Assembly: GCA_905233905.1 (NCBI GenBank)
Contig: CAJOFN010000002.1
Location: 1 to 59,628 of the forward strand
DNA: 59,628 bases
Source: an uncultured Lachnospiraceae bacterium
GTDB taxonomy: Bacteria > Bacillota > Clostridia > Lachnospirales > Lachnospiraceae
Direction of reading: 5' to 3'
Under the pieces are notes generated by a model. It was not told where the DNA came from. It was given only the letters and a program-made list of their open reading frames with translations, and did not search any database. Of this stretch, positions 35,860 through 45,582 are shown in pieces. A program made the position numbers and the translations under genes. Numbering within the stretch: the stretch's first letter is position 1; every line of letters starts with the position of its first letter.

Positions 35860-36570
35860 TTATTCCCCCAAATATGCGGCTTTTATTGAACTGTCGTTTA
35901 ATAACTCCTGTGCATTACCCTCTAAAACAATATTTCCGGTCTCAAGCACATACGCCCTGTCAGCTATGGATAATGCCTTCTTGGCGTTCTGCTCTACCAG
36001 AAGCACGGTAGTGCCCATCGAAGAGATCTCTTCTATGATCCTGAATATTTCCTGTACCAATATGGGTGAAAGCCCCATAGACGGTTCATCCATAAGCACG
36101 ATCTTGGGCTTGCTCATAAGCGCCCTTCCCATTGCGAGCATCTGCTGCTCTCCGCCTGAAAGGGTTCCCGCAAGCTGGTTCTTTCTTTCCATAAGCCTTG
36201 GAAAGCTCTTGTAGATAGTTTCAAGGGTCTTATCTACCTCGTCCTTGTCCTTTCTGGTATAGGCTCCCAGCTTAAGATTTTCAAAAACAGTAAGTCTTGA
36301 AAACACTCTCCTGCCCTCGGGAACGTGAGCCATTCCCATGGAAACTATCTCATGTCCGGGAACCTTTGTAATATCCTTTCCCTCAAACATGATAGCCCCC
36401 TCCTTCGGAGAGAGCATCCCCGTTATCGTCTGTAAGGTTGTGGTCTTTCCGGCGCCGTTTGAGCCGATAAGGGCTATGACCTCTCCCTCCTCAACATGGA
36501 AGGAAATCCCCTTTATCGCCTGGATCATGCCATAATTAACCTTCAGATCCTTTATCTCCAACATACTCAT
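35860..36570 (-). CDS. livF: Branched-chain amino acid ABC transporter ATPase LivF
   Basis: This 236-residue ATP-binding subunit has Walker A GSNGAGKTT, signature LSGGEQQMLAMGRAL and Walker B IVLMDEPSMGLSP, followed by the switch His region (LLVEQNA). Length and the GMAHVPEGRRVF motif are typical of LivF. It pairs with LivG to drive LivHM. It lies 15 bases after livG. Confidence 0.93.
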   Translation of the reverse strand: MSMLEIKDLKVNYGMIQAIKGISFHVEEGEVIALIGSNGAGKTTTLQTITGMLSPKEGAIMFEGKDITKVPGHEIVSMGMAHVPEGRRVFSRLTVFENLKLGAYTRKDKDEVDKTLETIYKSFPRLMERKNQLAGTLSGGEQQMLAMGRALMSKPKIVLMDEPSMGLSPILVQEIFRIIEEISSMGTTVLLVEQNAKKALSIADRAYVLETGNIVLEGNAQELLNDSSIKAAYLGE

Positions 36571-36585
36571 AGGTTTGCGCCTTTC

Positions 36586-37338
36586 TTACTCGCCCAGATA
36601 CGCCTTGACAACTTCAGGATCATTAAGCACATCCTTTGTGCTGCCTTGTGCCAGCTCCTGGCCGAAGTTTAATACGGTAAGTCTCTCACAGATACCGGAT
36701 ACCAGCCTCATATCATGCTCGATCAGCAGTATTGTAAGCGAAAACTTCTCTCTTATGAAATGTATGGTATCCATCAGCTCCTGAGTCTCATTAGGATTCA
36801 TTCCCGCGGCAGGCTCATCCAAAAGCAGAAGCTTCGGACCTGTGGCTATTGCCCTGGCGATCTCAAGCTTTCTCTGGGCCCCGTAGGGGAGATTGCTGGA
36901 TAAGGTATCGCTTTCCGTGTCCAGTCCGAACACAGACAATAGCTCCATAGCCCGTTCATTCATTTCCTTTTCAGCGCGGAAATAAGAGGGCAGACGCAGC
37001 ACTCCCGCAAGTGTGGAGTAGGAGAAGCCATTATGCAGGCCTACCTTAACATTATCCAACACCGACAGCTCCGCAAACAGGCGGATATTCTGGAAGGTCC
37101 TGGCTATTCCCACCTTATTTATCATGGTCGTGGACAGTCCCGTTATATCCTTGCCATCCAAAAAGACAGTGCCCTCCGTGGGCTTATATACCCCGGTCAG
37201 AAGGTTGAAAACAGTTGTCTTTCCGGCTCCGTTAGGTCCAATAAGCCCGTAAAGCTCACCATCGGCGATATCCATGGACAGGCCGTCAACAGCCTTTAGT
37301 CCGCCAAACTGAATACTCAGATCCTTAACTTGAAGCAT
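36586..37338 (-). CDS. livG: Branched-chain amino acid ABC transporter ATPase LivG
   Basis: The 250-residue ATPase has Walker A GPNGAGKTT and GIARTFQNIRLFAELSVLDNV, the LivG Q-loop region. The signature appears as LPYGAQRKLEIARAI and Walker B as LLLLDEPAAGMNP. The C-terminal MRLVSGICERLTVLNFGQ is also typical of LivG. It overlaps the end of livM by 14 bases. Confidence 0.93.
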   Translation of the reverse strand: MLQVKDLSIQFGGLKAVDGLSMDIADGELYGLIGPNGAGKTTVFNLLTGVYKPTEGTVFLDGKDITGLSTTMINKVGIARTFQNIRLFAELSVLDNVKVGLHNGFSYSTLAGVLRLPSYFRAEKEMNERAMELLSVFGLDTESDTLSSNLPYGAQRKLEIARAIATGPKLLLLDEPAAGMNPNETQELMDTIHFIREKFSLTILLIEHDMRLVSGICERLTVLNFGQELAQGSTKDVLNDPEVVKAYLGE

Positions 37339-38404
37339 TATCTTTTCCTTTCCACGGAAGCTTGATCCTGTGCATCTGTCTCCATTCTATCGCCTTGGGC
37401 GCCCAGTTAAACAGCATCAGTCCGATGAGCAGAATGGAATAGATCAACATTCTGTAGTTGGACAGACCCCTGAGCAGCTCCGGCAGCAGGGTAAGTATGA
37501 CAGCCGAAACAATGGAGCCCCTGAAATTGCCAAGTCCGCCCAAAACCACAAATACCAGCACAAGTATTGACATGTTAAAGTCAAACTTTGAAGCAGTAAC
37601 GGTAGAAAGATAATGGGAATACAGCACTCCCGCTATACCTGCTATCCCGGCAGAGATCATAAAAGCTATTAGCTTGAATTTCGTAATGGGGATACCCACG
37701 GATTCCGCGGCTATACGGTTATCCCTGATAGCCTGTATCGCACGTCCCGTCCTGGAGTCCACCAAAAATGTCACAACAACAAGAACCGCTATGAGCAGCA
37801 CCATGCCGATGGTAAAATTCGTCACATGAGGCGTTCCCATAATGCCCTTTGCACCGTTTATGATCATCTTGCGCCCCTCTCCCAGTGAGGCGGAATTATC
37901 CGTTACAAAGGAAAAATGAAGTCCCGAATTATCCTTCCCAACATAGAATACATTCAACAGTCCCTTAATGATCTCTCCAAAGGCAAGGGTAACTATCGCA
38001 AGGTAATCCCCGTTTAACCTCAAAACCGGGATGCCTATCAAAAATCCCGCCAATGCCGCGCAGAGGGTTCCAAGTATCAGTGCTATAAAAAATCTTACAT
38101 AAAGTGAAGGGATCGCGTCTGCCATGGCGTGGGTAAAGGTCGCGCTCACAAAGGCTCCCACCGACATAAATCCGGCGTGGCCAAGTGAAAGCTCGCCTAA
38201 AAAGCCTACGCAAAGGTTGAGTCCCACGGCTATAATGGCGTAAATACATAGCTCCGCCAGTATATTGTTCATCGAATGTGAAAGATTTCCGGTCATTGAT
38301 ACGACAGTAATGACAATATATACCGCCACAAGTCCCAGAACGGTCTTTAACAGCTCCGTCGTTGATGGAGAAAGCTTTTTCATCTTATCATTCATGACCT
38401 TCAC
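37325..38404 (-). CDS. livM: Branched-chain amino acid permease LivM
   Basis: The 359-residue membrane protein has about nine to ten helices and the LivM signatures LCVGFLGELSLGHAGFMSVGAF, GDYLAIVTLAFGEI and SVGIPITKFKLIAFMISAGIAGIAG. The track uses a GTG at 38404. An ATG three codons later (38395) has the better-placed AGGTGAAGG and may be the real start. It directly follows livH. Confidence 0.93.
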   Translation of the reverse strand: MKVMNDKMKKLSPSTTELLKTVLGLVAVYIVITVVSMTGNLSHSMNNILAELCIYAIIAVGLNLCVGFLGELSLGHAGFMSVGAFVSATFTHAMADAIPSLYVRFFIALILGTLCAALAGFLIGIPVLRLNGDYLAIVTLAFGEIIKGLLNVFYVGKDNSGLHFSFVTDNSASLGEGRKMIINGAKGIMGTPHVTNFTIGMVLLIAVLVVVTFLVDSRTGRAIQAIRDNRIAAESVGIPITKFKLIAFMISAGIAGIAGVLYSHYLSTVTASKFDFNMSILVLVFVVLGGLGNFRGSIVSAVILTLLPELLRGLSNYRMLIYSILLIGLMLFNWAPKAIEWRQMHRIKLPWKGKDNASS

Positions 38405-39286
38405 CTACACTTTCTCATGGATCGCTTTGCCGAACAATCCTGTAGGCTTAACAAGAAGCACCACAATAAGCACTCCGAAAACTATGGCGTTGGCAAGCTG
38501 TGAGGAAATATACGCGCTTGACAGATCCTCGATTATTCCCAGCAGCAGGCCTCCCACAAAGGCGCCGGGGATAGAGCCTATGCCGCCGAAAACCGCAGCG
38601 GTAAATGCCTTGATACCGGGAAGCGCCCCGGTATAAGGGTTTAACACATGGTACTGGCTGCACAGCAGAACACCCGCTATTGCCGCAAGTCCCGAGCCTA
38701 TGGCAAAGGTAAGGGAAATGGTGGAATTTACATTAACGCCCATCAATGCTGCCGCGTCCTTATCCTCTGATACGGCAAGCATTGCCTGACCTGCTTTGGT
38801 GTATTTGATAAAGCTCATCAGCGCAGCCATGATGATTATACAGCATACAATGGTAAATATGGTTATGCCGGGAATCTTTAACCTGCCGCCTGCAAGGGAT
38901 AATGCCGGAAGTCCCAGCACATCCGGGAATGCCTTGGAATCCGAGCCAAAGAACAACAGGGCAAGGTTTTCTAAAAGATAACTTACACCGATCGCCGTTA
39001 TCAGCACTGCCAGGCTTGCAGCCTTACGAAGAGGCTTATAGGCTATCTTTTCTATCACGATACCCAGCAATGTACAAACTGCCACTGATACCGCAATGGA
39101 AACAAACGGATTCAATCCAAAGCTGTTTACCGCGTAAAACACCACATAGCTTCCGATCATTATTACATCGCCATGAGCGAAATTAAGCATTTTGGCTATA
39201 CCGTAAACCATGGTATAGCCCAGCGCCATAATGGCGTATATGCTGCCCAGACTGATGCCTGCCACCAGATATGAAATAAAGCTCAT
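38405..39286 (-). CDS. livH: Branched-chain amino acid permease LivH
   Basis: This permease of about 293 residues and eight helices has the LivH start (SFISYLVAGISLGSIYAIMALGYTMVYGIAKMLNFAHGDVIM) and the ending LRPTGLFG-like LVKPTGLFGKAI. The track start at 39316 lies in the terminator. The ATG at 39286 has GAGGG 8 bases upstream. It forms the membrane channel with LivM. Confidence 0.93.
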   Translation of the reverse strand: MSFISYLVAGISLGSIYAIMALGYTMVYGIAKMLNFAHGDVIMIGSYVVFYAVNSFGLNPFVSIAVSVAVCTLLGIVIEKIAYKPLRKAASLAVLITAIGVSYLLENLALLFFGSDSKAFPDVLGLPALSLAGGRLKIPGITIFTIVCCIIIMAALMSFIKYTKAGQAMLAVSEDKDAAALMGVNVNSTISLTFAIGSGLAAIAGVLLCSQYHVLNPYTGALPGIKAFTAAVFGGIGSIPGAFVGGLLLGIIEDLSSAYISSQLANAIVFGVLIVVLLVKPTGLFGKAIHEKV

Positions 39287-39299
39287 ATACCAAACCCTC

Positions 39300-39327
39300 A
39301 AAAAAAGGGGATACAAAACGTATCCCC
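39300..39327 (-). terminator. Terminator/attenuator between livJ and livH
   Basis: The minus-strand RNA has a perfect 8-bp stem (GGGGAUAC / GUAUCCCC) with a 5-base loop, followed by seven U. It lies 19 bases after the livJ stop and just before livH. Partial read-through here would make more binding protein than permease, a common arrangement in ABC operons. Confidence 0.85.
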
Positions 39328-39346
39328 ATCAACAAATCCTTTAATA

Positions 39347-40546
39347 TTAATCCATTGGTTTATAGGAACCGTTCTCGATGATTACAGCCTTCGGAGCCTT
39401 ATTTACAGCACCGTTCTCATCCCACTGCATTGAGTCACCGGTGATACCGCCTTCAAAGGTAAGTGAACCCATAGCCTCTGTCAATGCCGCACCAAGCTCA
39501 TCTGTACTCATATCAGGTGTAGCGCCTGCTGCCTCAATGGCTTCCTTGATGATATAGATTGCATCATAGGCATCAGCGCCGAACTGGTTGGGAACATCTC
39601 CGTAAGCTTCTTTGTACTGTGCTACAAAGTTCTGTGTTGTCTCGTCCTCGGCATCTGCTGAAAAAGGTGTAAGGAGCATTACTCCCTCTGCCAGTGAAGT
39701 ATCAAAGCCTTCAAGGGTAAGGATACCGTCCATGCCGTCTACGCCGAAGAAAATAGGCGCATAATTCATTGACTTAGCCTGCTGAAGGATGATGGATGCT
39801 TCCTGGTAGTAAATGGGAAGGAATACAAGCTCTGCGCCGGATTCCTGAGCCTTCTGAAGCTGTGTTGAGAAGTCCGTATTGGTATCAGCGGTAAACGCTG
39901 TATCGGAAACAACCTCAAGCCCTACATTTGCGGCCTCGCTTACGAAGGTATCATGGATACCGGAGGAATAAACGCTTGAGCTGTCATAAATAACAGCTAC
40001 CTTGCTGACATTGTTCGACTCGTCATTTGCGATGTAATCAGCGGAAGCCGACCCCTGGTTGGGATCTGTAAAGCAGACCTGGTAAACATTGTCATTTCCG
40101 TCGATTACATCTGTGGAGGATGCGGACGGAGTGATCTCAAACATGCCGTCAGCCGAAGTCTCAGTAGCAACCGCTATACAGGGAGTCGTGGTAACTGTAC
40201 CCATAAGTATCTGCATACCCCAGTCCTTGAGAGAGTTGTAAGCATTTACTGACTTCTCTGCATCGTTTACATCATCTTCAAAACGGTATTCAACATTATA
40301 TCCGTTGATACCGCCGTTGGCGTTGATCTCGTCTACTGCAATCTGTGCAGCGTTGGCAACACATGAGCCGTATATTGCCGCAGCGCCGGTTGTGGGTCCG
40401 ATACCACCAATGTAGAAGCTTCCCTCACTGCTGCCTGCAGAGTCCCCGCTGCCTGATGAAGATGAACCGCCGGAACCCTGACATCCGGTGACAGCAACGG
40501 CAGTCAGCATAAGAGCCATTCCCAAACTCAACAGTCTCTTTTTCAT
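39347..40546 (-). CDS. livJ: Branched-chain amino acid-binding lipoprotein LivJ
   Basis: This periplasmic-type binding protein captures leucine/isoleucine/valine (or a related amino acid) outside the cell. The start at 40546 (MKKRLLSLGMALMLTAVAV) follows AAGGAGGA. The track start at 40591 is too early. A lipoprotein signal ends in VTGC, followed by a Gly/Ser linker. The Peripla_BP_6 domain follows with YIGGIGPTTGAAAIYGSCVANAAQIAVDEINANGGING. The acidic character and about 400 residues are normal. Specificity within the family cannot be read from the sequence. Confidence 0.93.
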   Translation of the reverse strand: MKKRLLSLGMALMLTAVAVTGCQGSGGSSSSGSGDSAGSSEGSFYIGGIGPTTGAAAIYGSCVANAAQIAVDEINANGGINGYNVEYRFEDDVNDAEKSVNAYNSLKDWGMQILMGTVTTTPCIAVATETSADGMFEITPSASSTDVIDGNDNVYQVCFTDPNQGSASADYIANDESNNVSKVAVIYDSSSVYSSGIHDTFVSEAANVGLEVVSDTAFTADTNTDFSTQLQKAQESGAELVFLPIYYQEASIILQQAKSMNYAPIFFGVDGMDGILTLEGFDTSLAEGVMLLTPFSADAEDETTQNFVAQYKEAYGDVPNQFGADAYDAIYIIKEAIEAAGATPDMSTDELGAALTEAMGSLTFEGGITGDSMQWDENGAVNKAPKAVIIENGSYKPMD

Positions 40547-40590
40547 ACTTATCCTCCTTGTAATCTGACGTAAAAGTTCAAATAAACGCA

Positions 40591-40622
40591 AAAGACGCCC
40601 TTAAAACCCCAAGAACGTCTTT
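40591..40622 (-). promoter_or_regulatory. Leader hairpin upstream of livJ
   Basis: The minus-strand RNA forms a 12-bp stem (AAAGACGUUCUU / AAGGGCGUCUUU, two G-U pairs) with an 8-base loop, followed by a weak U-rich run. It lies downstream of a strong promoter and upstream of livJ, so it is in the livJ leader. It could also end read-through from comEC. Confidence 0.6.
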
Positions 40623-40633
40623 GTCCGCCAGCT

Positions 40634-40662
40634 ATAATACTATTATTGCCTAATTTTGTCAA
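40634..40662 (-). promoter_or_regulatory. Strong promoter of the liv operon
   Basis: On the minus strand a perfect TTGACA (40657-40662) is followed after 17 bases by TATTAT (40634-40639). The predicted start point is about 80 bases before the livJ ATG. Confidence 0.85.
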
Positions 40663-40693
40663 GACTTTATGGGTTTTAAATAACAGCCCAAGC

Positions 40694-43183
40694 CTACCTA
40701 AATTGATTCACTCTCATATTCCCGTCCTTCCACCTTATGCTTATTTCTCCACATTCGATGGTGCAAAGATGCGGTAAATCCAATTCATCCATCCGCGCAA
40801 CAGCCTCCTTCCCGGGGTGACCGTACCGGTTGTTCTTCCCGGCGGATATTATGCAAAGCCGTGGCGATAAGCTCTCGAGCCATCTGCTGCAATTAGAATT
40901 ATTGCTGCCGTGGTGCGCTGCCTTTAACAGCTCTATACCATCTTCTGATATCCACTTAAGCCTGCCCTTATCTACAATCGCTTCCTCCTGTTGGGTTCCT
41001 ATATCCCCTGTAAATACAGCGGTAAAAGCCTTAGTCCCCGGACCTTGTATGTATTTAAGCCCCAGGACAAAGGAATTTTCATTCGCTCCTGTAAACTCTG
41101 AGGGATGATCAGGCGCCAGGCATTTTAAAACAAGCTTTCTTTTCTCAAAAAGCCCGGCCTGTATCACAAGCGCGTCCCCGGGCTTTACATAGCTTATCTC
41201 AACATCCTTTCCCCTGCACAGCCTTACGATATCCTCATAAGCCTTTCCCTTCTCAATTCCCTCCGCCAGAAGCAGCTTATCCACCCTGTATCCGTCTTCA
41301 AGCAGCTCCATAAAGCCGGATATGTGGTCAATATCCGTATGGCTTATCATCCACACATCAACAGACCTTATGCCTCTGCTCTTTAAAAACGGCAGCAGCG
41401 TGTATTTCGCAAGCTTGGCCTCTGAGGTGGAACCTCCGTCAATGAAATACCTTTCACCCATACCGCTGTCAATGAATATGCCATCCCCCTGCCCCACCGA
41501 AAGCATTGCTATCTCAAAGGGCGCTAAGAATCTGGCTGTAAGCACTATTAAACCAAGAACCCAGCAGCCGGCAATAAAAACTCCCTTTGGGCCTGCCCTT
41601 AAAGGAGCTTTCAGGTTCCTGAGCCTGCCTGATACAGTCCCTGCTCTGCTTAAATGCTCTTCCTCCACATCATCAAGCCAAAATTCCATGTGTTGTAGAC
41701 TTAATAAAATTATAATATAATATATTACAATTCGCAGACCATCGGGTTTTCCTGTAATAAACTGCGCTCCCGGAAGGCGTAACGTCAATGAAGCAAGCCA
41801 TTCGTAGTAGTATAGAATAAAATGACAGGGCGTAAGGATAAATGCTCCGGCAGCCGGCAATACCACTCCCAACAGTCCGCCGCAAAGCCCCAGTCCCAGG
41901 AGTATCCCGGCAAGAGGAAGCAGCAGGATATTTAAGAACAGGACATACACCGGTATCTCAAAGTAATACCATGCCACTATCGGCACCGTCGCTATCTGAA
42001 GCGCCAGGGTCCATATTACAAGGGAACAAAGTCTCTCACCGGGACTTATCCGCCATCTTTTCCTTTTATCCTTCATATGGCGCTGCTCCCAGCCTATCCG
42101 TCTGACACTCTCATATATTTCCTTTAACCTGCCGGAATAGAAGCATATTGCCGAAACTGCGCCAAAGGAAAAGATAAATGAAGCCTGTAATACTGCCAGA
42201 GGCTCGAAAAAGAGTATTATAAGCGCAGCCAGCCCCAATGCGCTTGGGGTATCATAAGCCTCTCCCAGGATCTCTGCCACAGTCAGTACGCAAAACATTA
42301 TGCAGGCGCGTATGGCAGATACCGAAGCTCCGCTCATCATGGTGTACAGAAGCACTACGCCTGTTGATGCCGGCCCTACCAGCCGCCGTGAAGCCCCCAT
42401 CGTTTTAAGCAGCCCTGCCGCAAACATGCCGACTGCCATAATATGAAGCCCTGATATAGCAAATATATGGGCCAGCCCGGTCTTCTGAAACAATTCCTTT
42501 GCCTCAGGATCGGTCAGACTCTTATCCCCTACAGTCATCATGGCGATCAGGCCGCTTTCTTCACCGGGGAGATTTCCTTCAAACACAGCACACATGGCGC
42601 GTCTTAGCCTGTAAAGCTTCTCTGCGGCCGATATTCCTGTTTTCTTAACTACAGTTATATTCTCTGCTGACAGCTTTACCGAAACGGATTTCGCCAGGTA
42701 ATAACTCTTCTCATCAAAGCCTCCCTCATTTTCCGCCTCATTCATTGGGATCACTTTGCCCAGGCCCTCTATCTCATCACCTATGGCAGCCATGTCATCT
42801 GGAACATATAACATTACATTATGTAGATTTTTATTATCTTTTGCTTTAACTTTCTTGAAATAATATATTATCTTATCGTTTTTTACTTCCTTTGACCTGA
42901 TAACTCCTCTAAAGGCGATCTCTTCCTTCTCCTGCGCATACTCCATAGCGCTGAATATGGACCCATAGACTGATTTTGTGCGCAAAAATCCCGTCAAAGC
43001 GCACAATACAAGCATAACATATGCAAAATATAATTTATATTTACTTAATTTGATTTTGTGGATATTTATAAGATCTGCCACAAGAAACAGGACAAGGGCA
43101 GCAAAGCCTGCCCCGCCTGTAAGGAAACTTAGATCACCCAGGAGAAGAGCCAAAGCAATATGCAACATTGGTCTCTTTGCCAA
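40694..43183 (-). CDS. comEC: DNA uptake channel protein ComEC/Rec2
   Basis: ComEC carries single-stranded DNA across the membrane during natural transformation. The 829-residue protein is full length. It has N-terminal helices with a DUF4131 region, a Competence domain with FAISGLHIMAVGMFAAG and many helices (about 215-500), and a C-terminal metallo-beta-lactamase-like nuclease domain with SHTDIDHISGF and AAHHGSNNSN. The start is TTG at 43183 with AAGGAGG 5 bases upstream. It is the last gene of a cluster that begins with comEA and encloses a two-component system. Confidence 0.93.
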   Translation of the reverse strand: MAKRPMLHIALALLLGDLSFLTGGAGFAALVLFLVADLINIHKIKLSKYKLYFAYVMLVLCALTGFLRTKSVYGSIFSAMEYAQEKEEIAFRGVIRSKEVKNDKIIYYFKKVKAKDNKNLHNVMLYVPDDMAAIGDEIEGLGKVIPMNEAENEGGFDEKSYYLAKSVSVKLSAENITVVKKTGISAAEKLYRLRRAMCAVFEGNLPGEESGLIAMMTVGDKSLTDPEAKELFQKTGLAHIFAISGLHIMAVGMFAAGLLKTMGASRRLVGPASTGVVLLYTMMSGASVSAIRACIMFCVLTVAEILGEAYDTPSALGLAALIILFFEPLAVLQASFIFSFGAVSAICFYSGRLKEIYESVRRIGWEQRHMKDKRKRWRISPGERLCSLVIWTLALQIATVPIVAWYYFEIPVYVLFLNILLLPLAGILLGLGLCGGLLGVVLPAAGAFILTPCHFILYYYEWLASLTLRLPGAQFITGKPDGLRIVIYYIIILLSLQHMEFWLDDVEEEHLSRAGTVSGRLRNLKAPLRAGPKGVFIAGCWVLGLIVLTARFLAPFEIAMLSVGQGDGIFIDSGMGERYFIDGGSTSEAKLAKYTLLPFLKSRGIRSVDVWMISHTDIDHISGFMELLEDGYRVDKLLLAEGIEKGKAYEDIVRLCRGKDVEISYVKPGDALVIQAGLFEKRKLVLKCLAPDHPSEFTGANENSFVLGLKYIQGPGTKAFTAVFTGDIGTQQEEAIVDKGRLKWISEDGIELLKAAHHGSNNSNCSRWLESLSPRLCIISAGKNNRYGHPGKEAVARMDELDLPHLCTIECGEISIRWKDGNMRVNQFR

Positions 43184-43214
43184 AAGCTCCTCCTTATATA
43201 ATTAAAGAAATATT

Positions 43215-44138
43215 TTATTTTATCACAAGACTATCATTCTTTTCATAAAGGCCGCTGACTTTATCTGTATCCGGAACCACCCCTTCAGCAGGCGTGCCCT
43301 CTATGGATAGCTCAACCTTTCCAATATCATCAAGTGATGTAAGTGAATCAACAATGCCATATACTGCCGTTTCAGTAGCAACACCTGTCTGCTGGCTTAA
43401 AAAGTTGGCATCTAACTTAACATAACAGATTCCGTCCTTGGATGTAACGGACAGTACCTTAACATTAGGAGAAAGCACCGCTTTGGCTCCATCATCAGAT
43501 CCCGGATCTCTTGCCAGATAAGTAAGTACCACGGACTCCTTGGACATGGTGTTATTAAAATGCAGCAGTCTTTTCTTTTTTATAAGCCCCTGACCGTCCT
43601 CACTGCTGTAATACATGGTAAAGGTACCGCTTTCAAGAGCCTCTTCATTCTCCCCGAAGGTATCTAAAAAGGAGTCTGATGTCATTGCTCCCACAACATT
43701 TCCATCCTTGCCCTTTAAGGGCTCATCTCCAATATAAAATACAACCGAGCTTATATAATCAAGCTGCAGGAAGGTCTTTGCCACGGCACTTCTGGTAAGT
43801 ATCTCCCTCGTCCCGGTAAGCTGGGTATATTCCGGTTCAAACCTGAGTATGAGATTGTTGTCTGCCAGGTCAAAATCGACCGTGCCAAGCTCCGCGGGGA
43901 TGGGATTGATATACTCATCATCTAATACCTCCGTAGAAAGTATGGCTAAAAGCTCCTTTATCACATCGCTTGTAACATCGGAAACCACGGTATATTCTAT
44001 CTTCTCAAGCCCGGTCTGGCTTCCGTTGATGTAATAGATGCCAAAGCTGCTGTTGTCCGCAACAAGCGCCTGACTGCAGCCGGCAGTGGCACATATTAAG
44101 ATCACAAGACCCAGAATAATGGTCATACATCTTTTCAA
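43215..44138 (-). CDS. GerMN-domain lipoprotein
   Basis: The 307-residue protein has a lipoprotein signal (MTIILGLVILICATAGC) and two GerMN repeats (about 45-160 and 175-290), with SRSAVAKTFLQLDYISSVVFYIGDEPL-type segments. GerM-like proteins act at the cell surface in sporulation/germination or in signalling with a neighbouring kinase (LpqB-like arrangement). The first codon is TTG (44138), with GGAAGG upstream; an ATG at 44126 is a second option. It lies 2 bases after the histidine kinase. Confidence 0.82.
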   Translation of the reverse strand: MKRCMTIILGLVILICATAGCSQALVADNSSFGIYYINGSQTGLEKIEYTVVSDVTSDVIKELLAILSTEVLDDEYINPIPAELGTVDFDLADNNLILRFEPEYTQLTGTREILTRSAVAKTFLQLDYISSVVFYIGDEPLKGKDGNVVGAMTSDSFLDTFGENEEALESGTFTMYYSSEDGQGLIKKKRLLHFNNTMSKESVVLTYLARDPGSDDGAKAVLSPNVKVLSVTSKDGICYVKLDANFLSQQTGVATETAVYGIVDSLTSLDDIGKVELSIEGTPAEGVVPDTDKVSGLYEKNDSLVIK

Positions 44139-44140
44139 AA

Positions 44141-45571
44141 CTATCTGCCTTCCCTTTCTTCGATATAAGAAAGCGGTATGCGGACATCAAATACCGTTCC
44201 CTCGCCCTGTACGCTGCTCACCCTGATCTCGCCGTGGTGGAGTAATATTGCCTCCCTTGTGATGGCAAGGCCAAGCCCTGTACCGCTGATCTCCCTGGAA
44301 TGGGATTTATCCCCTCTGTAAAACCTCTCAAATACGTGGCCGATCGCTTCTTCGGAAATTCCCATGCCGTTATCTTCAACCCTTATGAAGCAATACTGAT
44401 GATCCGAATTGATGGATACATGCACCCATCCTCCGGCATTATTGTATTTGATGGCATTTTCTATAAGGTTCATTATGGCAAGGGAGAACTTGACCTCGTC
44501 AACCTCAGCCGTAACCGGCCTGAAGGATTCCATCACAAGCTCAACCTCCTGCTTTGCCGCAAGGGGCTCCAGACGCTTTAATATAAGCTCCAAAAGCTCA
44601 TTGATATTAGTAATGGTGATATTCAGATCAGCCTTTGACTTATCCATACGGACCAGAGACAGCAGATCGTTTATGGTCTTTGTTTCTCTGTCCACCTCAG
44701 TGGTGATATCCCCCATAAATTCCCTGTACATTTCAATGGGAGCATCATCCCCCATCATATTGATGGAATCCGCCAGAACCTTTATGGATGCAAGGGGCGT
44801 CTTAAGCTCGTGTGATACATTTGATACAAACTCCTGCCTGGAATCATCCAGAACACGCATCATCTGCTGATAGTGGTTAAAGCTTTCCGCTATCTCCCTT
44901 GTCTCGCTGTACGCATTGGAGGTGATGCTGCTCTCATTTGTCTTACCCAGATCATTTATGGAGGATGACAGCTCATGCAGAGGTCTTACAAGCCATCCCG
45001 AAACAAGCCCTGACAGCGCAGCCATAAGCAGTACAACAACGATCAGGCATATAAGCCCTATATTGCTGACATACTCCACTCCGGATTCCAGGGACTCCGT
45101 AGACTCCGTCATCATCATGATCCCGTGAATGGGGGTATTCTCCTCGCTCTGGGACAAAATGGGCGCAGTAATTATAAGGAAGCTGTTGTCCCTGTCGTAA
45201 TATGAGGTATTTTCACCCTGCATGGCGATAACGGCGTTTTCCCACAAGAATATCCTGCCGTCATACATTCCGTAGGTATCCTTTACAACACGAAGCTCCT
45301 CATCAGTTACCATTATCCTGCCCGCGTAGGAATCAGCAACAGAGGTAAGTTCAGCATTGATCCCCTCAGCCTCACCGTTCTCAAGGTAGCCGCTGGTGAT
45401 GATCTCTCCGGACAATAATCCGACCTGAACATTCAATCTTCTGATCTCTGATGAGATCATCTGGGATTCATAGCTTGTGATAAGCACAAAGGTGATGATA
45501 AGTGCCGGCAGAACACCGGCACCCAAAAGGAACAGCATAAATCTAAGCTGCAGACTCTTAGAAAACTTCAT
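44141..45571 (-). CDS. Membrane sensor histidine kinase
   Basis: The 476-residue kinase has two membrane helices (about 12-32 and 171-193) flanking an outer sensor domain of about 140 residues. HAMP (about 190-245), HisKA with FVSNVSHELKTPLASI (His254) and HATPase_c with N-box ENAIKYNNA and G boxes VEDNGMGIS and GTGLGLAI follow. The layout resembles PhoR/ResE/WalK. It follows its response regulator by 11 bases and precedes a lipoprotein that could tune it from outside. The signal is unknown. Confidence 0.92.
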   Translation of the reverse strand: MKFSKSLQLRFMLFLLGAGVLPALIITFVLITSYESQMISSEIRRLNVQVGLLSGEIITSGYLENGEAEGINAELTSVADSYAGRIMVTDEELRVVKDTYGMYDGRIFLWENAVIAMQGENTSYYDRDNSFLIITAPILSQSEENTPIHGIMMMTESTESLESGVEYVSNIGLICLIVVVLLMAALSGLVSGWLVRPLHELSSSINDLGKTNESSITSNAYSETREIAESFNHYQQMMRVLDDSRQEFVSNVSHELKTPLASIKVLADSINMMGDDAPIEMYREFMGDITTEVDRETKTINDLLSLVRMDKSKADLNITITNINELLELILKRLEPLAAKQEVELVMESFRPVTAEVDEVKFSLAIMNLIENAIKYNNAGGWVHVSINSDHQYCFIRVEDNGMGISEEAIGHVFERFYRGDKSHSREISGTGLGLAITREAILLHHGEIRVSSVQGEGTVFDVRIPLSYIEEREGR

Positions 45572-45582
45572 GGTCTGTTATC

